Positions 54,158 to 64,000 of a stretch of 64,000 bases of DNA are shown here, one piece after another. The stretch lies in the NCBI RefSeq assembly GCF_958979055.1, contig NC_084890.1, positions 32,223,116 to 32,287,115 on the forward strand, in the 5' to 3' direction. The DNA is from Alnus glutinosa. Its lineage: Eukaryota > Streptophyta > Magnoliopsida > Fagales > Betulaceae. Within the stretch, counting starts at the first letter, position 1; every line of letters starts with the position of its first letter. The notes under the pieces were generated by a model. It was not told where the DNA came from. It saw nothing but the letters and a program-made list of their open reading frames with translations, and made no database searches. The position numbers and the translations under genes are program-made.

Positions 54158-55345
54158 GGATAATGAAGTTGAGATTATAAACTTACAATCAATTCCACCA
54201 CCGGCCACCACCATTTCTAGAGCATATCTCTCTCTAAGGGGGCAATTTGAGAAGTTGCCCTACTGAATTCCAGAGCTTCAAAATCTGGTCACACTAATTT
54301 TATATATGTTTCTTATCATTGGAGGAAGATCCATTGCCATGTGTCCAGACTTTGCCTAGCAGCATTTTGAGGAAGATGATTTTCGAAAACTCAAGAAACT
54401 CATACTTAGAGAGTTGAAAAAAATTAAAGATGGTGAAAATAGACAGAGGATTAAAAGAGGTACCCTCTGGAATTTAGCACTTGAAAAGCCTAAAGATTCT
54501 CATCGTCTATGAAATGCAAGGAGAATTTGTGCTATATATGCAGCTGGATGGAGGCAAAGATTATTGGAAAGTCAAGAAAGTAACTATGTACCAGTGCCAG
54601 CTCAATACCTAGGCAAATTAGGCAATTGTTAAGGCCCCCACTTAAATAAGGCCCCAAATAAAGATAGTATAATTAAGTTTCATTTTTTTTTAAAAAAAAA
54701 AAAATTAAAAAATAAAGCCCCATTTATGACAAAAAAAAGAAGAAGGTAGTCAATGCTTTTTAATTAAGGTCCCAATTATGGTAAAAAATAATATTATGAT
54801 AAAAAAAGTTAGTCAATACTTTTTATTTAAGGCCTCAATTACCGTAAAAAATAAATATAAAGATTTGAATTCCAATATACTAAGGAGAAAAAGAAAGAAA
54901 AATGGAAAGTTACATTAATTACACCATTAAAACAGTTACTAACTCATAATTTCACATGAACTTAAAAGCAACATATTGACTTAGTTTGTCGATTAAAATA
55001 ATTTTTAGAATAAAGTAAATTTTGTTTTGCGCAAATTAAATTCTATATAAAAATAACTATATGTAACTCAACACAAACTATGATATCTATTGAAATTAAA
55101 TGTCTCCTAACAAAGATGAATTTTGCAAGTCGTTTGGAAAAAAATTAAAGGCAAAAAGGAAAAAGAATGATTGAAAATTAAAATTATTTAATTAAATATA
55201 TATAAAAAAAAAAGCTCTATCTAAATTTGTCGCCGGAGGCCTCAAAATATATTAAGCCGGCCTGCTACATACTCTCCGTTTTCATGTATAGGATTTAGTA
55301 CAGGCTTGGTGACTCGGACTTGTTAGAGCGTCTGCAAGGGTGAGT
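54158..55345 (+). pseudogene. NLR LRR tail fragment split by a hAT element (block B)
   Basis: 54158-54583 and 55265-55345 together match the last ~600 bp of the intact NLR exon with many indels. This copy keeps LRR sequence around 54390-54560 that is deleted in block A. It confirms that the relic NLR was already hAT-split before duplication. Confidence 0.8.
54592..55264. mobile_element. Non-autonomous hAT element (673 bp), block B copy without nested insertions
   Basis: Ends CAGTGCCAGCTC and AAGCCGGCCTG; flanks CTATGTAC (54584-54591) and CTACATAC (55265-55272). It is internally colinear with 15439-16612 minus the SINE and the Tourist MITE. Confidence 0.85.
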
Positions 55346-55446
55346 CATAGAGGATCAAACTGCCATGCAGTTTCAGTGATGGACAAGGTATGCACCTCGA
55401 AGCCACAGGGACTTCAATGAAAATTGTGTAGTTCTGTTATATGTAA

Positions 55447-56005
55447 TGATAAAATTCTTCACATTGTGGCTGGTTACTAACCAAATGGTTAATAAGACTT
55501 GCATTGGCTGGTGAGTTCCAACCTAGGATGAAGTCTGTATTAGAGGATAAACCTCTGCAACAAGTTAACCACTCATCAGCATCAACAAGTCTGCAGCAAC
55601 CTCACCATCTCTGCATCAACAAGTCTTCCACAATCACTAGTCACCATTGCACCAGCAAGCCATCCTCTGAGCAAACCATTCCTCTCCACCTATACCACAC
55701 CATCCTCTGCAGCACAGCAAGCATCTCTGCAACAAGTCATCAACCACTCCCATGCCAGCAGCCATTCCTCTCCACCCATACCTACTTGTATTTTCCTTTA
55801 GTTTTTCCTTGTCTTTTGGTTCTTACCCTTCTCATTAAGTCTATATATTAGACTATTTTGTAATCAGAACATGTAGTGTAATCAGCAACAATGTAGTCCT
55901 TAATTTTACCTTGTGTTTCTCTTCTTCTTCCCTGTTCTCCTTCTCTGTGTTCACTGCCTTCTCTTTATTTTCTAATAGTTTGAATTGTTACTTAAGTCCT
56001 TAATA
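55447..56005. other. Sequence unique to block B/NLR3 junction, possibly an LTR
   Basis: Starts TGATAAAATTCTTCACATTG and includes a CT/CA-rich stretch (55550-55790), a TATATATTAG box near 55845 and CT-rich sequence to 55975, an arrangement like an LTR promoter. No CA end or TSD could be fixed. The 115-codon ORF at 55504-55851 is low complexity and not supported as a gene. Confidence 0.35.
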
Positions 56006-56149
56006 GAGTGTCTGGTTTGGAAAGCCAAAACACTCTCTCAGACTGCTATCCACGTACGTTTCCCCATTTCAATGTTCTTACTGCAGCAAAAATCTCTTTG
56101 CAACTATATATATAATTGACTCTATCTTAAGGAAGTTCTGGTGGAGTTT

Positions 56150-56615
56150 TAAAGATTAAAAGAAACACTTTCTGTTTCCCTTGGCTTGGAACTGAGTTTG
56201 CACTCCAAAGATCATGGGAGGTTGGGAATAAGAACAATGCGCAGTCAAAAAATAAAGCACTCCTAGCAATATTGGAATGAAAAATACTAAAGGAAGACTA
56301 GATTTGTTGTGGGTAAAATATTTAAAGAACAAGGGGCTGCTGGGAGCTTTAACACCTCCTTAAGCATCTTGGCTGTGGAGGGAAATAATCAAGAACACTC
56401 ATCTTGTGAGTAGTGAGTAAGGGAGCTTAATTGCTATGAAATTGGCAGTGGTGATAAGATAAATAGTTGAAAGGATCCTTGGATTGGATTCCCCTCAATT
56501 CCTGTTTTAAACCAGCAGCCAAACACCCACTTACAAATACACCTTAATTGAAAGTTTCTGACCTCATCAATCTCCAAAGTCGAAATTGGGATCATGACAA
56601 ACTAGATCAGCCTTT
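56150..56615 (+). mobile_element. LINE RT C-terminal fragment upstream of NLR3
   Basis: Same fragment as 26395-26835 (PKIMGG, KALLAILE, then YEIGSGDKIN and VSDLINLQSRNWDHDKLDQP). Confidence 0.65.
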
Positions 56616-56914
56616 TTGATTTTAACACAGTCAGGCAGTCAGCCACTAGGGATGGTCGGCCACACATGAGGGAGCTAGACTAGAACGAAAATGAAGAACA
56701 ACCAGAGGAAAGAACGACGTCGTTGAACATTGACTCGCGTCCCTGCCGCCTCAAAGCCCAAAGCATACGGAAACTTGACCCTTTTTTCCTTAATTGGCTT
56801 TGAACTGAAAAATGGACCAGACTTTTGGTTGGTCGTAAGAAAAGAAGAGGTTGTATAGTTATTTCGTTTTGAAGAATTAATATTCAATTAATTGCGTGTT
56901 TGCTGGTTCAGACT

Positions 56915-57201
56915 GAAAGTATATATATATATATATATATATAATACTCCGGATCCATATATATCAGTTCATCTCCATCTGTGGTAAATATAGCATGATC
57001 ACCATATCGTTATGTAACGCCAATACCCCCTGTTTTGTGGTGTCTGTAACTTCTGAATTCTTTTTAACTGAAACTGAAGCCGTCGTAAGTCAAAAACAGC
57101 AGCCATCACACCACCTGAAAGCTACCTTCCTCCCTGCCAACATTTTTGTCAAACTCTTCACCCCCACAAAATGCAGCCATACCCAACGTATATAATTCAA
57201 G
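56915..57201 (+). promoter_or_regulatory. NLR3 core promoter and leader exon with upstream ORF
   Basis: A (TA)n TATA region at 56920-56943 is followed by the leader shared with NLR1. The upstream ORF is 66 codons (56995-57195, MITISLCNANTPCFVVSV...), differing from NLR1 by a one-codon insertion (HH for H) and an A-to-V change. It ends before the donor TTCAAG|GTAAAATC at 57201/57202. Confidence 0.5.
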
Positions 57202-58101
57202 GTAAAATCTTCAATGTTAATTCTTTGTGAGCATAGATTTTTTATTTTTGTTGAACGTGTCTCTTCTTTTTGGGTATTCTTTTCTTTTGCTTTAAACATT
57301 GGATTTTTATGGGGTTTTCTTGTTTTTGGTTTGTGGGTGTTCTTGTTTTCATTGGGTTTGCTTCAGAGGAGAAGATTTAGGTTGTGGGTGTTTGCGTTTA
57401 TGAGAAGTAGGTAGTTGGAAGAAGGAAATATGAGTGACATAAAAACAGTTGAATAAAATGGTCAAAGTGATTCTAACAAGGGAGAGGTGATGCTTCTCTG
57501 GGCTTTGTAGAACTAAATGTATAGGAGTCTATGATGTTTCTTTGGATTCTGACAAACTAAATGCAGATGTTGTTTCTGCCGCTTATTGCAGAATCTGTCG
57601 AAATATTATTTCTCGAGAAAACTTCCCTTAATATTATAACTTTCATTACTTTTATAATCATATTTTTAAATTTTAAAAAATATCAATTTAGTCTATATAT
57701 ATCTTTTAATTTTTTTTAATTTCACCTTTCCATTAAGATTTTACAAAAATTTTGAAAATACCAAGATATAATTTTTTTCAATTTCACCTTTTCATTAAGA
57801 TTTTACAAAAATTTTGAAAATACCAAAAAATATATATATATATATATAATTTAAAGATTTAGACATGAATATTTTTACAAATTTCATTCAAGAACAATGC
57901 CAAAAGTCTTGCAATTTTTATTTTTTTGGTTCCTAAAAAAATGTGAGATATTTTCACCTCTCTCGCAAATTGCTCTCCTCCCCCCCCCCCCCCCCCCATC
58001 CCCCCCCCGATGCCTCTCGCTCTCAAAACTCAATCTTTCTCTTTTAATTTGTTTTTTGTTTCTTTTTTGCGCCAGGTCCAGCCACACGCATATGGTTTTG
58101 A

Positions 58102-58132
<31 letters not shown>

Positions 58133-59547
58133 TTTTGTTTCTCTCTAGCGCCACGAAATTCCTTCCAGTAAGCTGCATCGTACCACTGCCATCCCACTAT
58201 GTACGCAGCAATTTTGCTCTCACCAACTCGCCTCCATTGAACCCCTGCAGGTGTGTTTTTCTTCCCTCTCAATCTCTCATCCTCCACCTTGTATTCATGT
58301 TTTATCTTTGAGTGATGTTGTAGGATTTCGATTTAGGTTTCAATTTGTTGGAGGAATACCTAATTTGTTAAAAATAATTGAAGGAATCTGGTGAATTTTG
58401 AATTAGGGTTTGAATTTGTTGGAGGCTCATTCTTAAATATCAGTTTTTTCGAGTTAGGGTTATTTTTCCCTGTTTTCCCCATTCTCTTTATTTTGCTGGC
58501 TGATTAGTCAATTTTAGTGATTTAGCGTTATTTTCCCTTGTTTTCATGTAATAATTGTTTGATTACATCAAACTTAAACAACTTAGTAGAGAGAGACTTG
58601 TTTTATGAAAAAGACAGTTATGTTAAAAGTTGAGGTATCCATAAGCCATCATCTTTACCATTTGATTGGATGAGGCTTAATTATTGTTTGGTGGGAAGGG
58701 GGGAGAGGTGTTGGATAAGGCTTAACCATTTGATTAAGATTTAACGTAAAATTCTAACAGATGAGTGAAATTAAAAAACATTTAAAGATGGATATACTAA
58801 ATTAACACTTTTAAAGTTTTTTTAAGAATATAATTGCAAAAATGATAAAAGATCAGGGATGATAAGCAAATTAAGTTTTCTCTTATTTCTTTTAGTTGAT
58901 GCAAACTTGATTTTGACACAGGCTAAGAAGCATGTTTGGCAATATTATTGTTGCAATATGGCATGAGTATCATGGGCTAGCTCGCTTGTGCAATTTGTTT
59001 CCTCAACACAATGGTTGTCTTCACCTTAGAATTGATGAATTTTACATTGAAAATTAAACATGTGAGCATTTTAATGAATTTATCCTCGGGATTTTGATAA
59101 TTAATGTCTTTGTGGCATAATTGACATCGTTGTGGCATATTGATGTCTTTGTGGTATATTTGATGTCTTCCTGGCATATCAATGATTACTCTATCATGCG
59201 ACCTTGGATAGGTTCATAGTCAAAATATGCTTACAATGCATTAGGTTATTCTTTTTATTTTTCATTTTTAAAAAAAATAAAAAAAATAAAATTCAAAATT
59301 GGCAGGAGGTCCCTCGAATTGAGATCGATACTCAGTTAGCTAACTGTTGGAGTCTCTGGTTAGAATTAGAGGTTTCAATAAGTATGTCGTTGTATTAGTT
59401 ATTTGTATTGTTGGAAGAAGAGACTTCGAGTTTGTAGTTTCTTAGTATATTGGACCCCAGATTGTGATGCTGGAAGCAGAATATATCTTAGAGATGAATT
59501 GGGATTTTTTATTTCTTGTGTTTAGTAGTTATGAGGTACGTTAACAA

Positions 59548-59582
<35 letters not shown>

Positions 59583-60018
59583 AAAAAGAAAAGATACTTT
59601 GTATTATGTTATGTTGGAATATTTATAGATATCTAATTGATGTTTTATAAGTAATTTGGTATATAATAATTGGTTCTTGGATAAACTAGAATTGTAAGAA
59701 AATGTTACAATTAGGTTTCATATTAATTCTTAGTATAAATAGTATTTGTTCTTCAATACTTTTTACCTTTGAACAACTGTTTTTGTCTTTCCTAATTTGC
59801 TTAGTTTTCAGGATTTCTTGTTCTCATTTCTCCTTTTAGTTAAGTGCTTCTCTTGCATAACTCCTATGTGACTAAGTTGCGCTTTTGCGTTTTAATGATA
59901 TTACGATTACTTAGAAAAGAAAAATAAAAGTTCTTAGTAGGCAACATGTCTTCCTTTGGGCTTGGGCCGTGACAATTAACCCAAATTCTTTTCTAAATGT
60001 GATAGTATCATTAACTAG
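57202..60018 (+). other. NLR3 leader intron (inferred)
   Basis: Colinear with unit 1 and unit 2 introns. It holds the CT-rich candidate alternative first exon ending at CTGCAG|GTGTGT (58250/58251), a C-run (57979-58010), a GA/CT microsatellite (58100-58130), the segment shared with unit 2 (about 58976-59330) and a poly(A) tract (59549-59580). No gene. Confidence 0.45.
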
Positions 60019-60039
60019 GTGAACATCAGACAGGAAATC

Positions 60040-62859
60040 ATGACAGAAACCATTGTGACCCTTGTCATCAACGAGCTGGTTCAGTTAATCGTTCATGAAT
60101 CAAAATTGCTACAAGGTGTCCACCAGCAAGTTATGGACATTCGAGATGAACTGGAGAGCATCCAGTGTTTTCTCAAAGATACTGATAAAGGAGGAGACCT
60201 CCAAGATGGTGTCAAAACGTGGGTGAAACAGGTGAGAGAAGTAGCATATCATATAGAAGATGTAATAGATGAATACGTTCTTCACATGGCACAACGTCTT
60301 CATCAGCAAAGTTTTATTACTTTTCTTCAACAAATTGGTCGTTTATTGAAAAAAATAAAACCACATCATGACATAGCAACCAAGATTCAAGATATCAAAA
60401 TATCAGTCCGTGAAATCAAGAAACGAAGTGAAAGATATGGTTTTAGTTCCTCAGATCAAGGATCAAGTAACAGAGCAACAAATATTACATGGCATGACCC
60501 TCGAGTGGGTTCACTTTTCATTGAGGAAGATGAAGTTGTGGGTATTGAGTCTACAAGGGATGAACTTGTAAGCAAGTTGATGGGGGGAGTATCTAAACGC
60601 TCAGTGATTTCAGTGGTAGGCATGGGCGGAATTGGTAAGACAACTCTTACTAAGAAAGTATATGAAAATGAATCAGTGAAGGGACATTTTGATTGCCGTG
60701 TTTGGATCACTGTGTCTCAGTCATACAACGTGTCGAAAATACTCATGTCCATGATAAAGCAAATCTACCAAGCAAAAGAAACTGCTCCGGTGCAAATACA
60801 TATGATAGATGAGATCACATTGATTAGCCAACTAAGGAAATGTTTACAGCAAAAGAGGTATGTTGTGGTTTTTGATGATGTCTGGAAGACAGAGCTTTGG
60901 GAAATTGTGAAACATGCTTTACCATGCAATGACAGAGGCAGTAGGATTATCATCACAACACGTAGCGATCTCATTGGTGTTTCATGTAGAGAATCTTTAT
61001 CTGATCAAGTGCACAAGCTACAACCTCTATCTCAAGACAAGGCTTGGGAATTGTTTTGCAGAAAGGCATTCCAGATCGAGTTCCAGAGGTGTTGTCCGAG
61101 AGAGTTGGTGAGAATGTCTATGGACATTGTAAAAAAATGTGAAGGTCTACCCCTTGCAATTGTTGCCATAGGTGGTCTCCTGTCAACAAAGGAGAAGGTG
61201 CCGTTAGAATGGCAAAAGTTGCTCGATAGTCTCAGTTCTGAGCTAGAATGTAATCCCCAACTTACAAGTATCACTAACATTCTCTCTCTTAGTTATCATG
61301 ATCTTCCGTGCTACCTAAAGCCATGCTACTTGTACTTCGGTATTTTTCCGGAGGACTACTCAATCAGTGGTACAAGATTACTTTGGCTATGGGTAGCTGA
61401 AGGCTTTATAAAAGGAAAGAAGGGAAAACCATTGGAAGACGTGGCAAAAGAATACTTAATGGAGCTCATCAACAGAAACTTGGTTCAAGTTTCATTTGGG
61501 GAACTTGATTATGAGATAACGATAAAATACAGAATCCATGATCTGCTGCATGAAATCATCCTATCAAAGGCTGGAGAGTTGAATTTCTGTCAAGTTCTGG
61601 AAGCTGGTGACACAACTTTCCATGGAAAAAGTCGATGCCTATCAATCCACGATGTTAGAGAAAATGTTTTTGAGAAAAGTGAGTACTCTCGGGTTCGTTC
61701 TGTTTTTCTCTTCAACATTAGTGAAATACCCAAGTCTTTCATAGTTAAATTGTTCAAAACGTTCAAGCTTTTGAAAGTGTTGGATTTTGAAGATGCTCCT
61801 ATAGATTATCTTCCTCAAGAAGTGGGCAATTTATTCCACTTGAAGAACTTAAGTTTGAGGAGAACAAAAGTGAAGATACTTCCAAAGTCAGTGGGTAGAC
61901 TACAGAACCTACAGACACTAAATGTCATGGAAACCGCAGTGCGTGAGCTACCAATTGAGATATTTAGGCTTTATAAGCTGAGACATATTTTGGCTCATTC
62001 TCATGACTTCGAAATTAAAAGTTGCCTTCATTCTATGCGAGGAGTAAAAATACATGAAGGGGTTGGAAGTTTAAACGACTTGCAGACACTAACATTAATT
62101 GAGGCAAATCATCATGGGGGTGGTCTATTTGAAGAGCTTGGAAAGTTGAGTCAATTGAGGGGTTTGGGCATTTCAAGGATGACTGCAAAACGTGGGAAGG
62201 CTTTGTGTACCTCCATACAAAATCTGGCCCACCTTGAAATTTTGGTTGTAAACTCAATTAGTGAAAATGAGATTATAGAGTTAGAATCAATTTCATCACC
62301 ACCTCCATTTCTAGAGCATATCTATCTAAGGGGGCGATTGAAAAAGTTGCCCAATTGGATTCTAGAGCTTCCGAATCTGGGCACACTAATCTTATTTTTC
62401 TCATCATTGAAGGAAGATCCATTGTCGTGTGTCCAGGCTTTGCCAAATCTAATTACCCTTTCCCTCAATCATGCATATGATGGGGAGCAGTTGCATTTTA
62501 AGGAAGGTGGTTTTCGAAAACTCAAGAAGCTCACACTTAGAGAGTTGAAAAAATTGAAGATGGTGGAAATAGGCAGAGGATCACTGCTCGGTCTTGAGCA
62601 ACTAGAGATTGGGCCATGCCCGCAGATGAAAGAGCTACCCTCTGGAATCCAATACCTGGAAAGGCTAAAGATTATCGACTTCTATGAAATGCAGGGAGAG
62701 TTTGTGCTACGTATGCAGCCAAATGGAGGTGAAGATTATTGGAAAGTGAAGAAGGTAAGTACTATCCGTCTCAGGTATAGGATTAAAGGAGAACGATATC
62801 AAATATACAAGCTCGATGACTCACACTTGTTGGAGTGTCTGCAAGGAATTCCAACCTAG
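60040..62859 (+). CDS. CC-NBS-LRR (NLR) disease resistance protein, RPM1-like (NLR3), intact
   Basis: Single coding exon, 939 residues from ATG 60040 (MTETIVTLVINELVQLI); the seven codons upstream begin with GTG and are leader. Motifs as in NLR1: HIEDVIDEY 71-79, GMGGIGKTT 194-202, YVVVFDDVW 274-282, GSRIIITTR 300-308, GLPL 369-372, CYLYFGIFPEDY 429-440, and IHD in place of MHD at 499-501. LRRs extend to about 915. It shares with NLR2 the N-terminus MTETIVT and the intron segment absent from NLR1, so NLR2 and NLR3 look like closest relatives. Differences from NLR1 concentrate in the LRR (about residues 685-760), including a one-residue length change (LIEANHHGGG versus TVDDHHGGG). Recognition specificity is unknown. 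Confidence 0.95.
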   Translation: MTETIVTLVINELVQLIVHESKLLQGVHQQVMDIRDELESIQCFLKDTDKGGDLQDGVKTWVKQVREVAYHIEDVIDEYVLHMAQRLHQQSFITFLQQIGRLLKKIKPHHDIATKIQDIKISVREIKKRSERYGFSSSDQGSSNRATNITWHDPRVGSLFIEEDEVVGIESTRDELVSKLMGGVSKRSVISVVGMGGIGKTTLTKKVYENESVKGHFDCRVWITVSQSYNVSKILMSMIKQIYQAKETAPVQIHMIDEITLISQLRKCLQQKRYVVVFDDVWKTELWEIVKHALPCNDRGSRIIITTRSDLIGVSCRESLSDQVHKLQPLSQDKAWELFCRKAFQIEFQRCCPRELVRMSMDIVKKCEGLPLAIVAIGGLLSTKEKVPLEWQKLLDSLSSELECNPQLTSITNILSLSYHDLPCYLKPCYLYFGIFPEDYSISGTRLLWLWVAEGFIKGKKGKPLEDVAKEYLMELINRNLVQVSFGELDYEITIKYRIHDLLHEIILSKAGELNFCQVLEAGDTTFHGKSRCLSIHDVRENVFEKSEYSRVRSVFLFNISEIPKSFIVKLFKTFKLLKVLDFEDAPIDYLPQEVGNLFHLKNLSLRRTKVKILPKSVGRLQNLQTLNVMETAVRELPIEIFRLYKLRHILAHSHDFEIKSCLHSMRGVKIHEGVGSLNDLQTLTLIEANHHGGGLFEELGKLSQLRGLGISRMTAKRGKALCTSIQNLAHLEILVVNSISENEIIELESISSPPPFLEHIYLRGRLKKLPNWILELPNLGTLILFFSSLKEDPLSCVQALPNLITLSLNHAYDGEQLHFKEGGFRKLKKLTLRELKKLKMVEIGRGSLLGLEQLEIGPCPQMKELPSGIQYLERLKIIDFYEMQGEFVLRMQPNGGEDYWKVKKVSTIRLRYRIKGERYQIYKLDDSHLLECLQGIPT

Positions 62860-62875
62860 CAGTTGTAATTTGGTT

Positions 62876-63370
62876 TGGGCACGCGTGGCGCCACGCGCCA
62901 CCCTTTCTGCATTTTTTTTTTCATTTCCTATTTGTTTGTTATTTTCTCTGTATTTTGGGTTTTCTTGTATTTCGGGTTTATGGTTTTGGGGCTTGTTGGG
63001 TTAGGGTGTTTTTGGGGTAGATTTCGGTGTTTGGTGGGGTCTTTTTTTTTTTTTTTGGGGGGGGGGGGGGGGGCTTTTTTCCTGTATTTTGGGTGTTTGA
63101 TGGGGGCATTTTTTGCTTTTTTGGTTTAATATGGGCTTTTTCTGTATTTTGGGGTTTTTTTTTTTCTTCAATTTTGGGTTTTATGGGAGTATCTTCTGTA
63201 TTTTAGGTTTCTTGTGGGCTTTGGGTGTTATGGGTGCGTAGGTCCTTGTAAGTTTTCTTGGGTTCTTTCTTCTGTGGGATAATTGGGTTGTTCGTGTGTA
63301 TACTTGTTGTGTACTTAGGGGCGTCTTACGCTTTTTTTTAATAAAGTTTTTCTTATCAAAAAGAAAAAAT
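62876..63370 (+). mobile_element. LINE-like 3' flank of NLR3
   Basis: As after NLR1 and NLR2: a palindrome (core CGCGTGGCGCCACGCG near 62883), GT-rich repeats with a G run (63057-63073), TTTTTTTTAATAAAG and CTTATCAAAA. Reading frames here are low complexity. Confidence 0.55.
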
Positions 63371-64000
63371 AATTAGGCTTGGGCCAGCACATGATCTTTG
63401 ATAATTAAAAGCTTAATTCTTCTAGGAATTTCGCTCTCATATGTAACGGTTTTGAGTGTTTTGAAACTAAGGTGTTATAAATTATAAGTGTTATTAAGTA
63501 TCAAAAATTGTGATTTGTATGCTGACTTTTAACTGATCGAACCGAACCGACACTTTGAATATAAATGACGTCGTTTCGTTTGATCGTTTTGTCTTCTTTA
63601 AAAAAAAAAAAAAAAAATCAAAACAACATCGTTTCATTAACTAATTTAGTTGATTTTAACCGACTTTACCAACTGCCTTTTAACCGACTTTGTTGGTTAA
63701 CCGAACCGAAAACCACTTCACTAAACCGAACCAATACCTACCCTACATCCATTATCCAATTAATTTTTTTTACATTAGAACAGGATTACCTCAAATTAAA
63801 CTGCATTACATTATAATATAACTACAGGGACTAAAACATTAGAACTACACTGAAATGTTTTGAAGATCGAAAGGCTTAAATACTTTGGCTAATTAACATT
63901 CTAAGTGGGTAATTAATGTTTAACCAAGTTGAGGAGCTTGAAATGAATTCAAATGTACAAAACTTTTCCTTCTTTCTTTTTGGCCGGTTGTTCTTATTGG
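63371..64000. other. NLR3 downstream flank (runs off the window)
   Basis: Matches the NLR1 flank from 23945 on: the right part of the hAT MITE (ACCGAACCGACACTTTG... to about 63745), then ACATCCATTATCCAATTAA and beyond. No gene. Confidence 0.6.

Larger units (their letters stand above)
38450..55446. repeat. Segmental duplication block B (fuller copy of 8220-16760)
   Basis: Contains the complete pTAC14 gene, three-exon CHX gene, TRIM, CACTA end, LINE fragment and NLR tail with hAT. It retains the ~11.2 kb (39955-51140) deleted from block A. NLR3 follows it as NLR1 follows block A, so the duplicated unit probably included both. Confidence 0.85.

Noticed and set aside
55504-55851. 115-codon Ser/Thr/His-rich ORF
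   Set aside because: Low-complexity CA-rich DNA in an LTR-like insertion, with no homologue in the parallel blocks.
1-64000. CRISPR arrays, tRNA or rRNA genes, prokaryotic operons
   Set aside because: Short repeats found are TRIM LTRs, SINEs or microsatellites. The tRNA-like boxes belong to SINEs with poly(A) and TSDs, and no cloverleaf or rRNA sequence was recognised.

Overview
The window is nuclear DNA of a dicot plant. The coding regions have GT-AG introns and plant-specific families: a DYW-type pentatricopeptide repeat protein, the plastid SET protein pTAC14, a CHX antiporter and RPM1-like CC-NBS-LRR (NLR) receptors. They lie in AT-rich DNA full of transposon debris. A woody rosid, possibly Fagales, is my impression from the LINE tails (ending in TTACTTATCAAAA); this is an inference and was not tested.

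Layout. At the left edge is the last exon of an unknown gene (10-92). It is followed by an intact intronless DYW-PPR gene like OTP84/At3g57430 (895-3582, +) and a two-exon mitochondrial ribosomal protein mS33 gene (4512-5709, -). From about 8.2 kb to the end the DNA is a recent, heavily edited segmental duplication. Block A (about 8.22-16.76 kb) and block B (about 38.45-55.45 kb) share the same order: pTAC14 (-), CHX antiporter (-), a TRIM element, a CACTA end, a LINE reverse transcriptase fragment, and an NLR tail fragment split by a hAT element. Block B carries a complete 13-exon pTAC14 gene (38810-46999, predicted 483 aa) and a three-exon CHX gene (49066-52310) with a 4-bp frameshift at the end of exon 1. 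Block A keeps only three 3' exons of pTAC14 and the 5' part of CHX, joined across a deletion of about 11 kb. It also carries a TRIM array, a hAT element, a solo LTR, a SINE and a Tourist MITE.

Three NLR units lie beside the blocks: NLR1 (20620-23436, intact, 938 aa), NLR2 (30991-33814, a pseudogene with one frameshift and three stops) and NLR3 (60040-62859, intact, 939 aa). Each unit has the same leader exon with a conserved upstream ORF, a 2.5-3.5 kb leader intron, a single coding exon and a LINE-derived 3' flank. The units differ by later insertions and two small inversions, so the paralogues act as empty-site controls that order the events. A LINE ORF1-like fragment (36.34-38.44 kb) sits between NLR2 and block B.

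The genes do not form a pathway. PPR/OTP84 (plastid RNA editing) and pTAC14 (plastid transcription) are housekeeping plastid genes, mS33 belongs to the mitochondrial ribosome, and the NLRs are immune receptors expanding by tandem duplication. I found no tRNA or rRNA gene, no CRISPR array and nothing prokaryotic. I see no clearly new biochemical system. The unusual content is the dated rearrangement record and the conserved upstream ORF in the NLR leaders.
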